Origin: Actinoplanes palleronii
GTDB taxonomy: Bacteria; Actinomycetota; Actinomycetes; Mycobacteriales; Micromonosporaceae
DNA length: 64,000 bases
Assembly (NCBI RefSeq): GCF_016862315.1
Contig: NZ_BOMS01000136.1
Span: 1 to 64,000 of the forward strand
Direction of reading: 5' to 3'
Shown here: positions 51,336 through 59,754 of the stretch, piece by piece
Layout: every line of letters begins with the position of its first letter
How positions within the stretch are numbered: position 1 is the first letter of the stretch
Notes under the pieces: generated by a model
Database searches by the model: none
Seen by the model: only the letters and a program-made list of their open reading frames with translations
Told to the model about the DNA's origin: nothing
Made by a program: the position numbers and the translations under genes

Positions 51336-52013
51336 TCAGACCGTGAGCTGCTGGTCGTCGCGGTCCTGGACCTCGGCGTCGAGCCCGGCGGCGACCAGCA
51401 GCATGCAGCGCAGGGTGGGCTCGTCCAGGACGTCGATCTCGAGCAGGTCCTCGTCGAACCAGAACGGCACCGGCTCGCCGGATGGGTGACCGGTCCAGAT
51501 CGCGATCGGCGGACAGGGGATCGGGCGCGGCCCGGAAGGCAACCGCGCCCCGATCTCGCTCCGCACCTCGAAGCCGTCAAGCTCGGCCGCGAACGCCAGC
51601 CACTCCGCCTCGACGATCGGCGCGAAGTCGTTGCGCCCGGCCGCCGCGCAACCCCGGGTGATCCAAGCCGCGCCCTCGCCGGGCTCGTCGTCCTCGTCGG
51701 GGTCCCGGGTCTCGATCTCCTGCCCGTTCCAGGAGTAGATCTCGCCCTCGTCCCCGGTGACCCAGGCGTCCAACTCCTCGCCGATCGCCACCATTCGCCG
51801 GATCAGGTGATCCGGCGGGTGCTTGGCCTCCAGCGAGTTCTCCCAGAAGTGCAGCACGCGGTCAGTCCCGGCCACCGTGATCGCCTGACGGTCGTCGGTG
51901 AATCCCAGATCCGGCGACCGCTGGACCAGGGCTTCCACCTCGGCGGCCGAGATCGGATAACGCAGCGAGTGACTGTGACTCACCGACCGGCAGATGTGCA
52001 GTTCATAACCCAC
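51336..52013 (-). CDS. Unknown protein, paralogue of the gene at 52450
   Basis: A 225-residue cytosolic protein with no recognised domain. It starts with GYELHICR and contains ARLPSGPRPIPCPP, then WTGHPSGEPVPFWFDED. The same positions in the gene 437 bp upstream read GYDLHISR, ARLPSGPKQIPCPP and WTAHPSGQPIPFFYDD, so the two are paralogues. Many Trp and acidic residues; one DEDDEPGE stretch. GTG at 52013 aligns with the paralogue's start. Convergent with prfH. Possibly of SMI1/immunity-like use, but I cannot show it. Confidence 0.72.
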   Translation of the reverse strand: MGYELHICRSVSHSHSLRYPISAAEVEALVQRSPDLGFTDDRQAITVAGTDRVLHFWENSLEAKHPPDHLIRRMVAIGEELDAWVTGDEGEIYSWNGQEIETRDPDEDDEPGEGAAWITRGCAAAGRNDFAPIVEAEWLAFAAELDGFEVRSEIGARLPSGPRPIPCPPIAIWTGHPSGEPVPFWFDEDLLEIDVLDEPTLRCMLLVAAGLDAEVQDRDDQQLTV

Positions 52014-52082
52014 CAAGCCGTTCTACCACCGCCCGCCACGCAGACCACCGCCCGCTCCCGGCCGCACCCTTCTCACCCCCCG

Positions 52083-52310
52083 GCTGGTCCCCAGGGGTGT
52101 CTCACCACGCCGGACACACCCCTGACAACCAGCCCCCACCCGCGAGCTGGCTGCCAGAGGTGCCTCCGTCCCCGTGAGACACCCCCAGAAGCCAGCCGCC
52201 GGTGGTCAGCTGGTCGTCAAGCCGCCGAGCCTGTAGGCAGCCGCCGGCGGTGGGCTGGTTGTCAGGGGTGTGTCCGGCGTGGTGAGGCACCCCCAGGAGC
52301 CAGCCGGCCG
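52083..52310. repeat. Dispersed palindromic repeat cluster, copy 3
   Basis: Blocks such as CAGGGGTGTCTCACCACG, GGACACACCCCTGACAACCAGCC, AGACACCCCCAGAAGCCAGCC and GGCTGGTTGTCAGGGGTGTG alternate on both strands and can form several stems. They are the same words as in the 68-bp repeat at 15893 and the hairpin at 2610. Confidence 0.8.
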
Positions 52311-52389
52311 GCGGGAGGCGCGTGGCGGCCGCGAGTGGGGGCGGTGTTGCGCGGCCTCCCGGGCGGGGCTTGGTTTGTGGCCTGCGGGC

Positions 52390-52441
52390 GGGCGCCAAAA
52401 GGGTTGACCGGGAGTGGGCGCCAAACGGGTTGACCGGGAGT
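52390..52441. repeat. 26-bp tandem duplication
   Basis: Two copies starting GGGCGCCAAA at 52390 and 52416 continue with GGGTTGACCGGGAGT; they lie just beyond the end of the minus-strand gene at 52450. Confidence 0.8.
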
Positions 52442-52449
52442 GACAGCGG

Positions 52450-53106
52450 TCAAGGGGTGAGGTCGTGGTCCCAGTCGTCGACGGCGCGGGCGTTCAGGTG
52501 GGTGGCCAGGTCGCGCATGCGGCGGATGATCGGCGGGTCCGGGCGGTGGACCTGGATGTCGGGGTCGTCGTAGAAGAACGGGATCGGCTGGCCGGACGGG
52601 TGGGCGGTCCAGCAGGGCACCGGTGGGCAGGGGATCTGTTTCGGGCCGGACGGCAGCCGAGCCGTGATCGTGGTCATCAGCGTGAAGTCGGGCTGGGCGG
52701 CGACCAGGCGCAGCCACTCCTGTTCGGTGATGCCGGGGATGCCGCGGCCCCGGGTGATACAGCCCGACGGCCCGAACCGCTCGTCGGGGGTCGCCTCCCG
52801 CGTGGTGACCTCGCCGTCGTGAAGTTCGTAGAGCTCGCCGTAGTCGCCGGTGACCCACGCGTCGAGGAGACCGGCCATCTCCACCATGCGGCGCTTCAGG
52901 TGATCGGACGGGTTCTTGGCGGAGATTTGGCCGTTGAAGTGCCACATCCAGAGCGTGTCGCTGCCGTCGGGCACGATGACCGTGCCGTTCGGCATGGAGA
53001 GCCAGGGGGTCCGGCTGACCAGGAGCCGGACCTCCTCGATGGCGATCGGGTACCGCTCCGCGTACGGATCGAAGATCGCCCGGCTGATGTGCAGGTCGTA
53101 ACCCAT
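52450..53106 (-). CDS. Unknown protein, paralogue of the gene at 51336
   Basis: A 218-residue protein, paralogous to the downstream gene (see 51336) over its whole length. Shared elements: the N-terminal GYDLHI, WVTGDYGELY (WVTGDEGEIY in the partner), ITRG, ARLPSGP and HPSGQPIPFF. ATG at 53106 has GGGGG about 5 bp upstream; an in-frame GTG 12 bp earlier is less likely. The two genes are separated by the palindromic repeat cluster. No known function. Confidence 0.72.
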   Translation of the reverse strand: MGYDLHISRAIFDPYAERYPIAIEEVRLLVSRTPWLSMPNGTVIVPDGSDTLWMWHFNGQISAKNPSDHLKRRMVEMAGLLDAWVTGDYGELYELHDGEVTTREATPDERFGPSGCITRGRGIPGITEQEWLRLVAAQPDFTLMTTITARLPSGPKQIPCPPVPCWTAHPSGQPIPFFYDDPDIQVHRPDPPIIRRMRDLATHLNARAVDDWDHDLTP

Positions 53107-53287
53107 GCGTGCCCCCACCCCGAATCCGGAATGGACTCACATTACGGGGCGGCGCTGGTCGCCGGGGGTGTGTGCGGGGTGGACACGGCGTTCTGGACGT
53201 CGCCGAGCAGGGCGGTGGTGGCGAGCAGCAGGACGAACGCCCACCGGCGCCGGGTCGCGGCGGGGCAGGTTAAAGGTGCTGATAGGG

Positions 53288-53324
53288 CTGTCCACCCGAG
53301 GGATCTAATCCCACCGGTGGACAG
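53288..53324 (-). terminator. Hairpin after the esterase gene
   Basis: CTGTCCACC (53288-53296) and GGTGGACAG (53316-53324) form a 9-bp stem 12 bp beyond the stop of the minus-strand esterase. The rest of 53107-53335 shows no convincing gene. Confidence 0.6.
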
Positions 53325-53335
53325 CCGGTAGTCCG

Positions 53336-54562
53336 TCAGCGTGAGCCGGCCAGCTCGGTGAACCAGCGGGTGATCCGGGGCACGGCCAGCAGCTCCGACC
53401 CTTCGTGGACCATGCCGCTGTACGACGTGTCCACCCCCACGTCCACCACCGGAACCTGGACGCCGTGCGTGGCGAAGGAGTCCCGGCAGGCCGTCGTGTT
53501 GGCGTTCACGGCCTGCTCGTCGCCGGGGCTGAAGTACAGCCGAGCCGGCACGCCCGGCCGCCACTCGCAGACGCTGTCCGCCTCGCGCAGCGCGGCCGCG
53601 AACCGGGGTGTCGGGTGGAACAGCAACTCCCGCCCCCGCTCGGTGAGCAGGTCACCGACCGTCGGCGGCGCGCCCTCGAGCACCTCCACGCCGGGGTGGC
53701 TGGCGTCGAGCAGGTCACCGATCCCGACGTAGTCCTTCTGGAACACGTCCGCCGGGTCGCGGTAGATGTCGTGCAGCCGGTCGTACGACGTCAGCAGATA
53801 CGCCATGTAGATCGACGCCAACCTCGGCTGCACCTCGGGGGTGAACACGGCCGGGATCTCGGCGCGGCGGATCGCGTACGCCCCGCTGATCGGAGCGACC
53901 GCAGCCGGCCGGAACCACGGGTCGGCGCCCTCCTGCAGCGCCCGGGCCAGGCCGAGCGCCGCCGACGCCCCTTGCGAGAAGCCCGAGGCGTAGACGTCCT
54001 GGTCCAGCGTGCGCCCCTGCCGGGCGGCGAACGTGCGCGCGGCCCGGAGCAGGTCGAGCGACGCGCTGGTCTCGCTCGGCACGTCCATCCACGGGTGCGG
54101 CCCGGTGCCGGTGCCGAGGCCCAGGTAGTCGGGGGCGACCGCGGCGAAACCGGCGGAGCCGAAGGTGATCGCGGGACCGGTCAGGAAGGTGTCCTCGCCG
54201 AGTGACGGGGCGTCGCCGCGGTAGACCGAGGTGCCGTGGGCGAACGAGACCGTGGACAGCCGGCGGTCGCCGTTGATCGGGAGCACGAGCAGGCCGCTGG
54301 CGGTGGTGGGTCTTCCGCGCGTGTCGATGGTGCGGTAGATCAGTTGGTGGAGGCTGACGCCGTAGCGGTCGGTGGCCGGATCGAACTTGCCGTCCGCCAG
54401 CAGCGTGTCGACCTCGCCCGGGGTGGCATACGTCGCCAGCGGGTTTTCTGCCAGGAGCGAGCCCCGGGTGGGTGCTGGAGCGGCGATGGCCGGGCCGCCG
54501 ATGGTCGCTGCCGCGACGGCGGTGAGCAGTCCCGCCGCGATGATTCGTCGAAGTGTCCGCAT
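53336..54562 (-). CDS. Secreted lipase/esterase (alpha/beta-hydrolase)
   Basis: A 408-residue secreted enzyme with a signal peptide (1-28, cleaved near AIAAPAP). It belongs to the secretory lipase/prolyl-oligopeptidase-like alpha/beta-hydrolases: VSFAHGTSVYRG, then APDYLGLGTG and the nucleophile elbow ASGFSQGASAALGLA (Ser in GFSQG); a late Asp (SPGDEQAV) and His (GMVHEGSE) complete a plausible triad. ATG at 54562 has TAGCGT 7 bp upstream, favouring it over longer starts. It hydrolyses ester substrates outside the cell; specificity unknown. Confidence 0.85.
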   Translation of the reverse strand: MRTLRRIIAAGLLTAVAAATIGGPAIAAPAPTRGSLLAENPLATYATPGEVDTLLADGKFDPATDRYGVSLHQLIYRTIDTRGRPTTASGLLVLPINGDRRLSTVSFAHGTSVYRGDAPSLGEDTFLTGPAITFGSAGFAAVAPDYLGLGTGTGPHPWMDVPSETSASLDLLRAARTFAARQGRTLDQDVYASGFSQGASAALGLARALQEGADPWFRPAAVAPISGAYAIRRAEIPAVFTPEVQPRLASIYMAYLLTSYDRLHDIYRDPADVFQKDYVGIGDLLDASHPGVEVLEGAPPTVGDLLTERGRELLFHPTPRFAAALREADSVCEWRPGVPARLYFSPGDEQAVNANTTACRDSFATHGVQVPVVDVGVDTSYSGMVHEGSELLAVPRITRWFTELAGSR

Positions 54563-54575
54563 GGGAGAAACGCTA
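54563..54575 (-). promoter_or_regulatory. Putative -10 box for the esterase gene
   Basis: On the minus strand TAGCGT (54570-54575) lies 7 bp before the ATG at 54562, with no Shine-Dalgarno. Confidence 0.45.
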
Positions 54576-54633
54576 GGCACCCCAGTGATCAACTTCGATC
54601 CGGCCAGCCTCACGATAAAAGGTAGTGCCAGGA

Positions 54634-55527
54634 CTACCCCTTGATCTGGAACACCGCCAGCACCAGGTCGATCAAGGCGCGGGTAGCCGCACCCACCGCC
54701 CGATCCGCCGGGATCGCCAGCGACAGCGGCCAACTCAGATCCGCCCCGGTCACCGACAGCACCGCCACCCCCGTCACCTCGGCGAGCAAGAACCGGGGGA
54801 GCAGCGCGATCCCCAGCCCATGCTCCGCATAAGCCACCCCGGTCCCGATGTCACTGATCTCGATCGTCACCCGCCGCCGCACGCCCGCCGCCGCGAACGC
54901 CCGATCCGCCACCCCGCGATTTCCGAACCCCACCGGCGAGTCGATGAAGTCCAGCCCCTCCAGCTCCCCGATCGGCACCGTCGTCCGCCCGGCCAGCCGA
55001 TGATCGGCCGGCACCACCAGGTCGAGCTGCGCCCGGGCCAGGTCGATCAGCCGGACGCCGGGCGGCGGCGGGCCGGGCAGCGCCACGAACGCCAGGTCCA
55101 GCCGGTGCTCGGTGAGCGCCGCGACCAGCCCGGCCGACCCGGACGGCGCCGCGCTGGTCTGCAGCAGCACGCCGGGGTGACGCCGGTGGTATTCGCCGAG
55201 CAGCGCGGGCAGGTCGAGCAGCCGGATCGAGGTGAGCACGCCGAGCCGCAGCGTGCCGCGCAGGCCGCCGCGCACCTCGTCGACCGCGTCCCGGGCGTCG
55301 CGGGCCGCGTCCAGCGCGATCCGGGCCCGGGGCAGCAGGGCGGCACCGGCGTCGGTGAGCAGCACCCGCTTGGCGTTGCGGTCCAGCAGCTGGGCGCCGA
55401 GCTCGCGTTCCAGGGTCTTGATCGCGGCGGAGACCGCGGACTGGACGACGTGCAGGCGTGCGGCGGCCCGGGAGAAGTGCTGTTCCTCGGCGACCGCGAC
55501 GAAGTACTCGAGTTGGCGTAGCTCCAC
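54634..55527 (-). CDS. LysR-family transcriptional regulator
   Basis: A 297-residue LysR regulator. The N-terminal helix-turn-helix is LRQLEYFVAVAEEQHFSRAAARLHVVQSAVSAAIKTLE; the effector domain has the usual two lobes. GTG at 55527 gives the standard MELRQLEYF start and has GATACT 7 bp upstream. Divergent from the MFS gene at 55610, which it probably controls, as in many LysR-transporter pairs. Inducer unknown. Confidence 0.9.
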   Translation of the reverse strand: MELRQLEYFVAVAEEQHFSRAAARLHVVQSAVSAAIKTLERELGAQLLDRNAKRVLLTDAGAALLPRARIALDAARDARDAVDEVRGGLRGTLRLGVLTSIRLLDLPALLGEYHRRHPGVLLQTSAAPSGSAGLVAALTEHRLDLAFVALPGPPPPGVRLIDLARAQLDLVVPADHRLAGRTTVPIGELEGLDFIDSPVGFGNRGVADRAFAAAGVRRRVTIEISDIGTGVAYAEHGLGIALLPRFLLAEVTGVAVLSVTGADLSWPLSLAIPADRAVGAATRALIDLVLAVFQIKG

Positions 55528-55540
55528 GCCCGCAAGTATC
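55528..55540 (-). promoter_or_regulatory. Putative -10 box for the LysR gene
   Basis: On the minus strand GATACT (55535-55540) lies 7 bp before the GTG. The 82-bp divergent spacer (55528-55609) must also hold the LysR operator. Confidence 0.45.
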
Positions 55541-55609
55541 ACCGATACTGATGATTGCTAGCTGATTCTTTCGTTGGACGTGATGCTTGCTGGTGCGGAT
55601 GCTCAAGGC

Positions 55610-56821
55610 ATGACACTTCTGGCTTCCGCTCCGCGTCTCACCGCGACACCTGTGAAGACCCGGCACGGCGCCGGGTTCTGGATGATCGCCGCGGCGTTCC
55701 TGATCGCGATGGCGTTCTCCACCGTCCCGACACCGCTCTACCCGCTCTACGTGGCCCGGGACGGCTTCTCTACGTTCACCGTGACCGTCGTCTTCGCCGT
55801 TTATGCCGTCGGCGTCGTGATCAGCCTGCTGCTCGCCGGGCACGTCTCGGACTGGGTCGGCCGCAAGAAGATCCTGATCCCGGCGCTCGGCCTCGAACTC
55901 GCCGCGGCGGCGCTCTTCCTGGCCGGCACCACGCTGCCGGTGCTGCTCGCCGCCCGGTTCCTGACCGGGCTCGGCGTCGGCATGATCACCGCGACGGCCA
56001 CCGCGTACCTGCACGAACTGCACGCGGCGCATCGGCCGGGGGCGTCGCGTCAGCGCTTCGAGGTGGTCTCGACCGCGGCGAACACGGGCGGTCTCGGTGC
56101 CGGATCGCTGGTCGCCGGCCTGCTCGCTTCGTTTGTGCACACCCCGTTGCGTACGCCGTACGTGGTCTTCGCGGTCCTGCTCGTGGTGGCCATGGTCGCG
56201 GTCGCGCTCACTCCGGAGACGGTGCTGGAGCGCCCGGTCAAGCCGGCCTACCGCCCGCAGCGGATCACCGCGGAGCGCGCCGTCGCCGGTTACCTCGCCG
56301 CCGGGTTCGCCGCGTTCGCGGTGTTCGGCCTGTTCACCTCGGTCGCACCCGGTTTCGTGGCCGGCACCCTGCACCACCCGTCCCGGGCGCTGGCCGGTGG
56401 CCTGGTCTTCGCGGTCTTCGGCGCGGCCGCCGTGGCACAGGCGCTGACCGGCCGGCTCACCGCGAGCGCCAAGCTCACCCTGGGCCTGGTCGGACAGGGC
56501 GCCGGCGTGCTGATCCTGCTCGCCGGGATGTACCTGACCAGCCTGCCGGTCTTCGTGGCCGGTGGCGTGATCGCCGGGATCGGCGCGGGCACCCTGTTCA
56601 AGACCGCGGTCGGCACCGTGACCGCGCTGGCCGCCCCGGAACGCCGCGGCGAGTCCCTGGCCGGGCTGTTCCTGATCGGCTATCTCGGCCTGACCGCCCC
56701 GGTGATCGGACTCGGACTCGCGACGCAGGCGTTCACCGCGCTCGCCGCGATGACCGGCTTCGTGGTGCTGATGCTGGCCCTGCTGGGCGGGGTCGTCGCC
56801 CTGACCCGCCGGGCGGCCTGA
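55610..56821 (+). CDS. MFS transporter
   Basis: A 403-residue major facilitator with 12 predicted helices. The loop 2-3 motif is GHVSDWVGRKKILIP, and the first helix begins FWMIAAAFLIAMAFSTVPTPLY. The layout resembles drug or metabolite exporters. ATG at 55610 is preferred to 55574, which would add 12 residues. It is divergent from the LysR regulator and ends at a good terminator. Confidence 0.85.
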   Translation: MTLLASAPRLTATPVKTRHGAGFWMIAAAFLIAMAFSTVPTPLYPLYVARDGFSTFTVTVVFAVYAVGVVISLLLAGHVSDWVGRKKILIPALGLELAAAALFLAGTTLPVLLAARFLTGLGVGMITATATAYLHELHAAHRPGASRQRFEVVSTAANTGGLGAGSLVAGLLASFVHTPLRTPYVVFAVLLVVAMVAVALTPETVLERPVKPAYRPQRITAERAVAGYLAAGFAAFAVFGLFTSVAPGFVAGTLHHPSRALAGGLVFAVFGAAAVAQALTGRLTASAKLTLGLVGQGAGVLILLAGMYLTSLPVFVAGGVIAGIGAGTLFKTAVGTVTALAAPERRGESLAGLFLIGYLGLTAPVIGLGLATQAFTALAAMTGFVVLMLALLGGVVALTRRAA

Positions 56822-56830
56822 TAAGCAGAT

Positions 56831-56864
56831 AAAAGCGGCCCGTGAGAAAACGCGGGTCGCTTTT
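56831..56864 (+). terminator. Intrinsic terminator after MFS gene
   Basis: AAAAGCGGCCCG (56831-56842) pairs with CGGGTCGCTTTT (56853-56864), with one G-U pair, a 10-nt loop and a run of T; a classical intrinsic terminator 9 bp after the stop. Confidence 0.88.
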
Positions 56865-56930
56865 CCGTGTGCGAATGCGAAGTCCGATCGCCGCCAGACC
56901 ACCGCCATTGCCGACGGCAGGATCGTCGGC

Positions 56931-57674
56931 ATGGGAAACACGATCGAGGGCAAGGTCGCATTCGTCAGCGGGGGCAGCCGGGGAATCGGCGCCGCCATCG
57001 CATTGCGCCTCGCCGCAGAAGGCGCCGACGTGGCGCTGACCTTTCAGCAGAACAAAACGCACGCCGACGACATCGTCGAGCGCATCCACCACACCGGCCG
57101 GCGCGCCATCGCCGTGCAGGCCGACAGTGCCGACCCGGACGCGCTCGTCGACGCGCTGACCCGCACGGTCGCCGAGCTCGGCCGGTTGGACATCCTGGTC
57201 AACAACGCCGCGGTCTTCCAGACCGGCCTGATCGAGCAGGTCAGCCCGGACGACTTCGAGCAGATGGTCGCGGTCAACGTGCGGGGACCGTTCGTCGCCG
57301 CGCAGGCCGCGGTCCGGCACATGACGACCGGCGGCCGGATCATCACCATCGGCAGCAACATGACCGAGCGGGTGCCGTTCCCGGGCTTCTCGCTCTACGC
57401 GCTGAGCAAGACCGCGCTGATCGGCCTGACCACGGCCCTGGGCAGGGAACTCGGCCCGCGCGCGATCACCGTTAACCTGGTCAACCCGGGTCCCACGAAC
57501 ACCGACATGAACCCGTCCGACGGCCCGATGGCCGAGACGATCAACGGGTTCACCGCGCTCGGCCACTACGCGGACCCGGCCGACGTGGCGGCGGCCGTGG
57601 CCTACCTGGCCGGTCCGGACGGCCGCTACGTCACCGGCGCCACGCTCAACGTCGACGGCGGTTTCACCGCCTAG
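56931..57674 (+). CDS. Short-chain dehydrogenase/reductase
   Basis: A 247-residue classical SDR. The cofactor loop is SGGSRGIGAAIALRLA (13-28), with NNAA for the structural motif, the catalytic Tyr and Lys in YALSK, and ITIGSNM providing the catalytic Ser region. It ends with VTGATLNVDGGFTA, the usual SDR tail. Likely uses NAD(P)H to reduce a carbonyl compound. Its stop overlaps that of the convergent SUKH-like gene by 4 bp. Confidence 0.9.
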   Translation: MGNTIEGKVAFVSGGSRGIGAAIALRLAAEGADVALTFQQNKTHADDIVERIHHTGRRAIAVQADSADPDALVDALTRTVAELGRLDILVNNAAVFQTGLIEQVSPDDFEQMVAVNVRGPFVAAQAAVRHMTTGGRIITIGSNMTERVPFPGFSLYALSKTALIGLTTALGRELGPRAITVNLVNPGPTNTDMNPSDGPMAETINGFTALGHYADPADVAAAVAYLAGPDGRYVTGATLNVDGGFTA

Positions 57675-58144
57675 TCCCCGGCGGTGTCCGCGGCCTGCCG
57701 GTGCAGGAAGACCAGGAATTCGCTCAGGTCAGCCGCCACCTCGGTGACGTGGTCGGCGTCGTGGACACCGTCGTGCAGACCACCCTCGACCAGGTGCAGC
57801 ACCGGCTTGCCGGCGTCGGGCAGCGCGAACATCCCGCCACCGCCGTCGGTGCCGAACACCACGATGCGCCGGCCGTCGCTCAACGCCTCCGGAAAACCGT
57901 CGAGCGGCGGCCGGTGAACCCAATACCCGACATGCACATCCGGAAGGCTCACCTCCCCGACGACGGAATAAAAAATCGCCAGATCTTCCGGTACGCCCGG
58001 CCATTCCTCATCGGCAGCCGGCCCGCCTGTCCGGTGCTCGCCGGGCGCGAATCCGTACCGTTCCTGGAACCCGCCGTTGATCCGCTCGGCAAGCGCCCGC
58101 ATATCGTCCCGCCACCACCGCACCCACGCGCTGTCCAGGCTCAT
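57671..58144 (-). CDS. SMI1/KNR4 (SUKH)-like protein
   Basis: A 157-residue acidic protein resembling the SUKH superfamily, many members of which are immunity proteins to nuclease toxins. The pattern is EEWPGVPEDLAIFYSVVGEVSLPDV followed by an acidic, Gly-rich GRRIVVFGTDGGGGMFALP and a C-terminal helix. The ATG overlaps the stop of the upstream quinone oxidoreductase by 4 bp, so the two are coupled. No toxin gene is adjacent. The assignment rests on pattern only. Confidence 0.6.
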   Translation of the reverse strand: MSLDSAWVRWWRDDMRALAERINGGFQERYGFAPGEHRTGGPAADEEWPGVPEDLAIFYSVVGEVSLPDVHVGYWVHRPPLDGFPEALSDGRRIVVFGTDGGGGMFALPDAGKPVLHLVEGGLHDGVHDADHVTEVAADLSEFLVFLHRQAADTAGD

Positions 58145-59109
58145 TCCCCACACCGGATGACCCGTTTACCGAGGGTGTGCCGCCCGGCCAGATCGGTGTA
58201 GGCGCGGACGCCGTCGGCAAGCGGATAACTCGCGGCGATGTACGGCCGCAGCCGCCCGGCGACGGCGTCAGCGGCCACCTCGGCCATCCCGCCCAGGGAC
58301 GCGTCCTTGTCCAGCACCACCTGGCAGGAGATGTCGTCGCGGCCGATCCATTCCGGTCGGGGAACCGGGAACGTCACGGTGTAGAGCCGCCCACCCGGGC
58401 GGAGCGCACCCGCGATCGGCCCCAGCTCCGTGCCCGGCACGGCGAAGTTGACCGCCACGTCGGCCCCGGCGGGATAGTCCCCGTACCCGATCACCTCGGC
58501 CGCGCCCAGTTCCCGCAGCACCGCCACGTCGTCCGGCGCGCCGGTGGCGATGACCTTGGCGCCGGCCGCGGCGAGCAGCGGGATCAGCGCGGTGCCCATC
58601 CCCCCGCTGGCGCCCACCACCAGCACCGTCTCCCCGGCCGCGACCCCCGCGGTGATCGACACGGCGCGAGCGGTCAGGCCGCTGGTGGCCAGCGCGGCCG
58701 CGTCGGCGGCGGGCAGGGTCGCGGGCCGGTGCGCGAGGAACGGCGTGCCGGCCTCGACCACGACGTATTCCGCGAGCGTGCCGGTGCCCAGCGCGGGCCG
58801 ATCGGTGGCGGCCAGCGGTCGCATGACCCGGGGCACGGCATGCCCGAACACCTCGTCGCTGACGGCAAAACCGGTCACGCCGTCACCCACCTCGGTGACC
58901 GTCCCGGCGAAGTCGTTGCCGAGCACGTGCGGGAACGTCAGCTCGATCATGGAGCGCAGGTCGCCGCGGGGCAGAGCCAGGTCGCCCGGATTGAGCGCGG
59001 CCGCCGCGACCCGGATCTGCACCTGGCCGTCACCGGGCCGCGGGATCGGCAGGTCGGCGACGGTGAACGTCGAGGGCGGGCCGTAGTCGGTGGCTACCAG
59101 TGCCTTCAT
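58141..59109 (-). CDS. Quinone oxidoreductase-like MDR protein
   Basis: A 322-residue zinc-independent medium-chain dehydrogenase/reductase. GroES-like N-domain (MKALVATDYG, then LNPGDLALPRGD and HVLGNDFAGTVTEVG) and Rossmann domain with VLVVGASGGMGTALIPLLAA. It is like NADPH:quinone reductases (QOR/zeta-crystallin). TACCGT lies 8 bp before the ATG. The downstream SUKH-like gene overlaps by 4 bp. Confidence 0.87.
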   Translation of the reverse strand: MKALVATDYGPPSTFTVADLPIPRPGDGQVQIRVAAAALNPGDLALPRGDLRSMIELTFPHVLGNDFAGTVTEVGDGVTGFAVSDEVFGHAVPRVMRPLAATDRPALGTGTLAEYVVVEAGTPFLAHRPATLPAADAAALATSGLTARAVSITAGVAAGETVLVVGASGGMGTALIPLLAAAGAKVIATGAPDDVAVLRELGAAEVIGYGDYPAGADVAVNFAVPGTELGPIAGALRPGGRLYTVTFPVPRPEWIGRDDISCQVVLDKDASLGGMAEVAADAVAGRLRPYIAASYPLADGVRAYTDLAGRHTLGKRVIRCGE

Positions 59110-59151
59110 GGCACGCGACGGTAGGGAGCGCCGGATCGGACGGTCAACCGA

Positions 59152-59592
59152 TTAAGAGGTGGAGCGCCACTTCTGGTTGCGCTGCCAGGTGCAGTCGCGC
59201 AGGCGCACCGTCCCGTACCCCAGAGAATTTATGTTTTCCTCGGTCAGGCACGCGCCGGAGGCCTCGCTGCGCAGCACCGTCACGAACGACCATTCCTGGG
59301 CCGGATCACCGCCGTCGCACGCCGCCACCCGCATCACCGCACGATCCGCGCGGACGCAGTTCTCCCCGTTGTAGAACGTGCCGGCGCTGGCCTGGAACCA
59401 GGCCTGCCCGGGGGTGTCGCCGCCGCAGGGCCGGGTGCTGACGACCGTGCCGATCGTCCCGCCGGTCAGGCACCGCGCGCTGTCCGCCCGGGTGACGATC
59501 CAGCCCTGGTGCAGCGGCGGCGGTGCCGGGATCGGCGCGGCCGCCACCATGCCGGTGGTCGCGGTGGCGAGAAGGCGGGTGATTCGACGCAT
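59152..59592 (-). CDS. Small secreted ricin-type (beta-trefoil) lectin-like protein
   Basis: A 146-residue secreted protein. The signal peptide is about 1-22 (MRRITRLLATATTGMVAAAP). The mature part resembles a ricin B-type beta-trefoil with repeats of the form C-L-T-x..., ending QAWFQ, AQEWSF and NQKWRS (the QxW motif of each lobe). Six Cys are paired along the chain. Predicted to bind carbohydrate outside the cell. TACAGT lies 8 bp before the ATG. Downstream (minus-strand sense) of the QxW gene begins the oxidoreductase. Confidence 0.75.
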   Translation of the reverse strand: MRRITRLLATATTGMVAAAPIPAPPPLHQGWIVTRADSARCLTGGTIGTVVSTRPCGGDTPGQAWFQASAGTFYNGENCVRADRAVMRVAACDGGDPAQEWSFVTVLRSEASGACLTEENINSLGYGTVRLRDCTWQRNQKWRSTS

Positions 59593-59676
59593 AGGTTGTG
59601 ACTGTAGGAATGCGGTACCGGTCACCGCAGCAGAATCGCCGGGACCGCGGTGGGTCGCGGCCATGCCGCGACGCAC

Positions 59677-59710
59677 CCAAAGGCGGGGCATCGGTTCACC
59701 CCGCCTTTGG
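59677..59710 (-). terminator. Terminator of the Ala-rich protein gene
   Basis: CCAAAGGCGGGG (59677-59688) and CCCCGCCTTTGG (59699-59710) form a perfect 12-bp stem with a 10-nt loop, 45 bp beyond the stop of the minus-strand gene at 59755. Confidence 0.8.
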
Positions 59711-59754
59711 TACGAAGGACAGCCGGCCGGTCGCCCCGGCCCGCCTGCCTCCGG

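Noticed and set aside
53142..53335. Small secreted peptide on the minus strand
   Set aside because: A hydrophobic stretch (FVLLLATTALLGDV) is present, but no suitable start codon with a ribosome-binding site is in frame and a terminator hairpin overlaps the upstream part.
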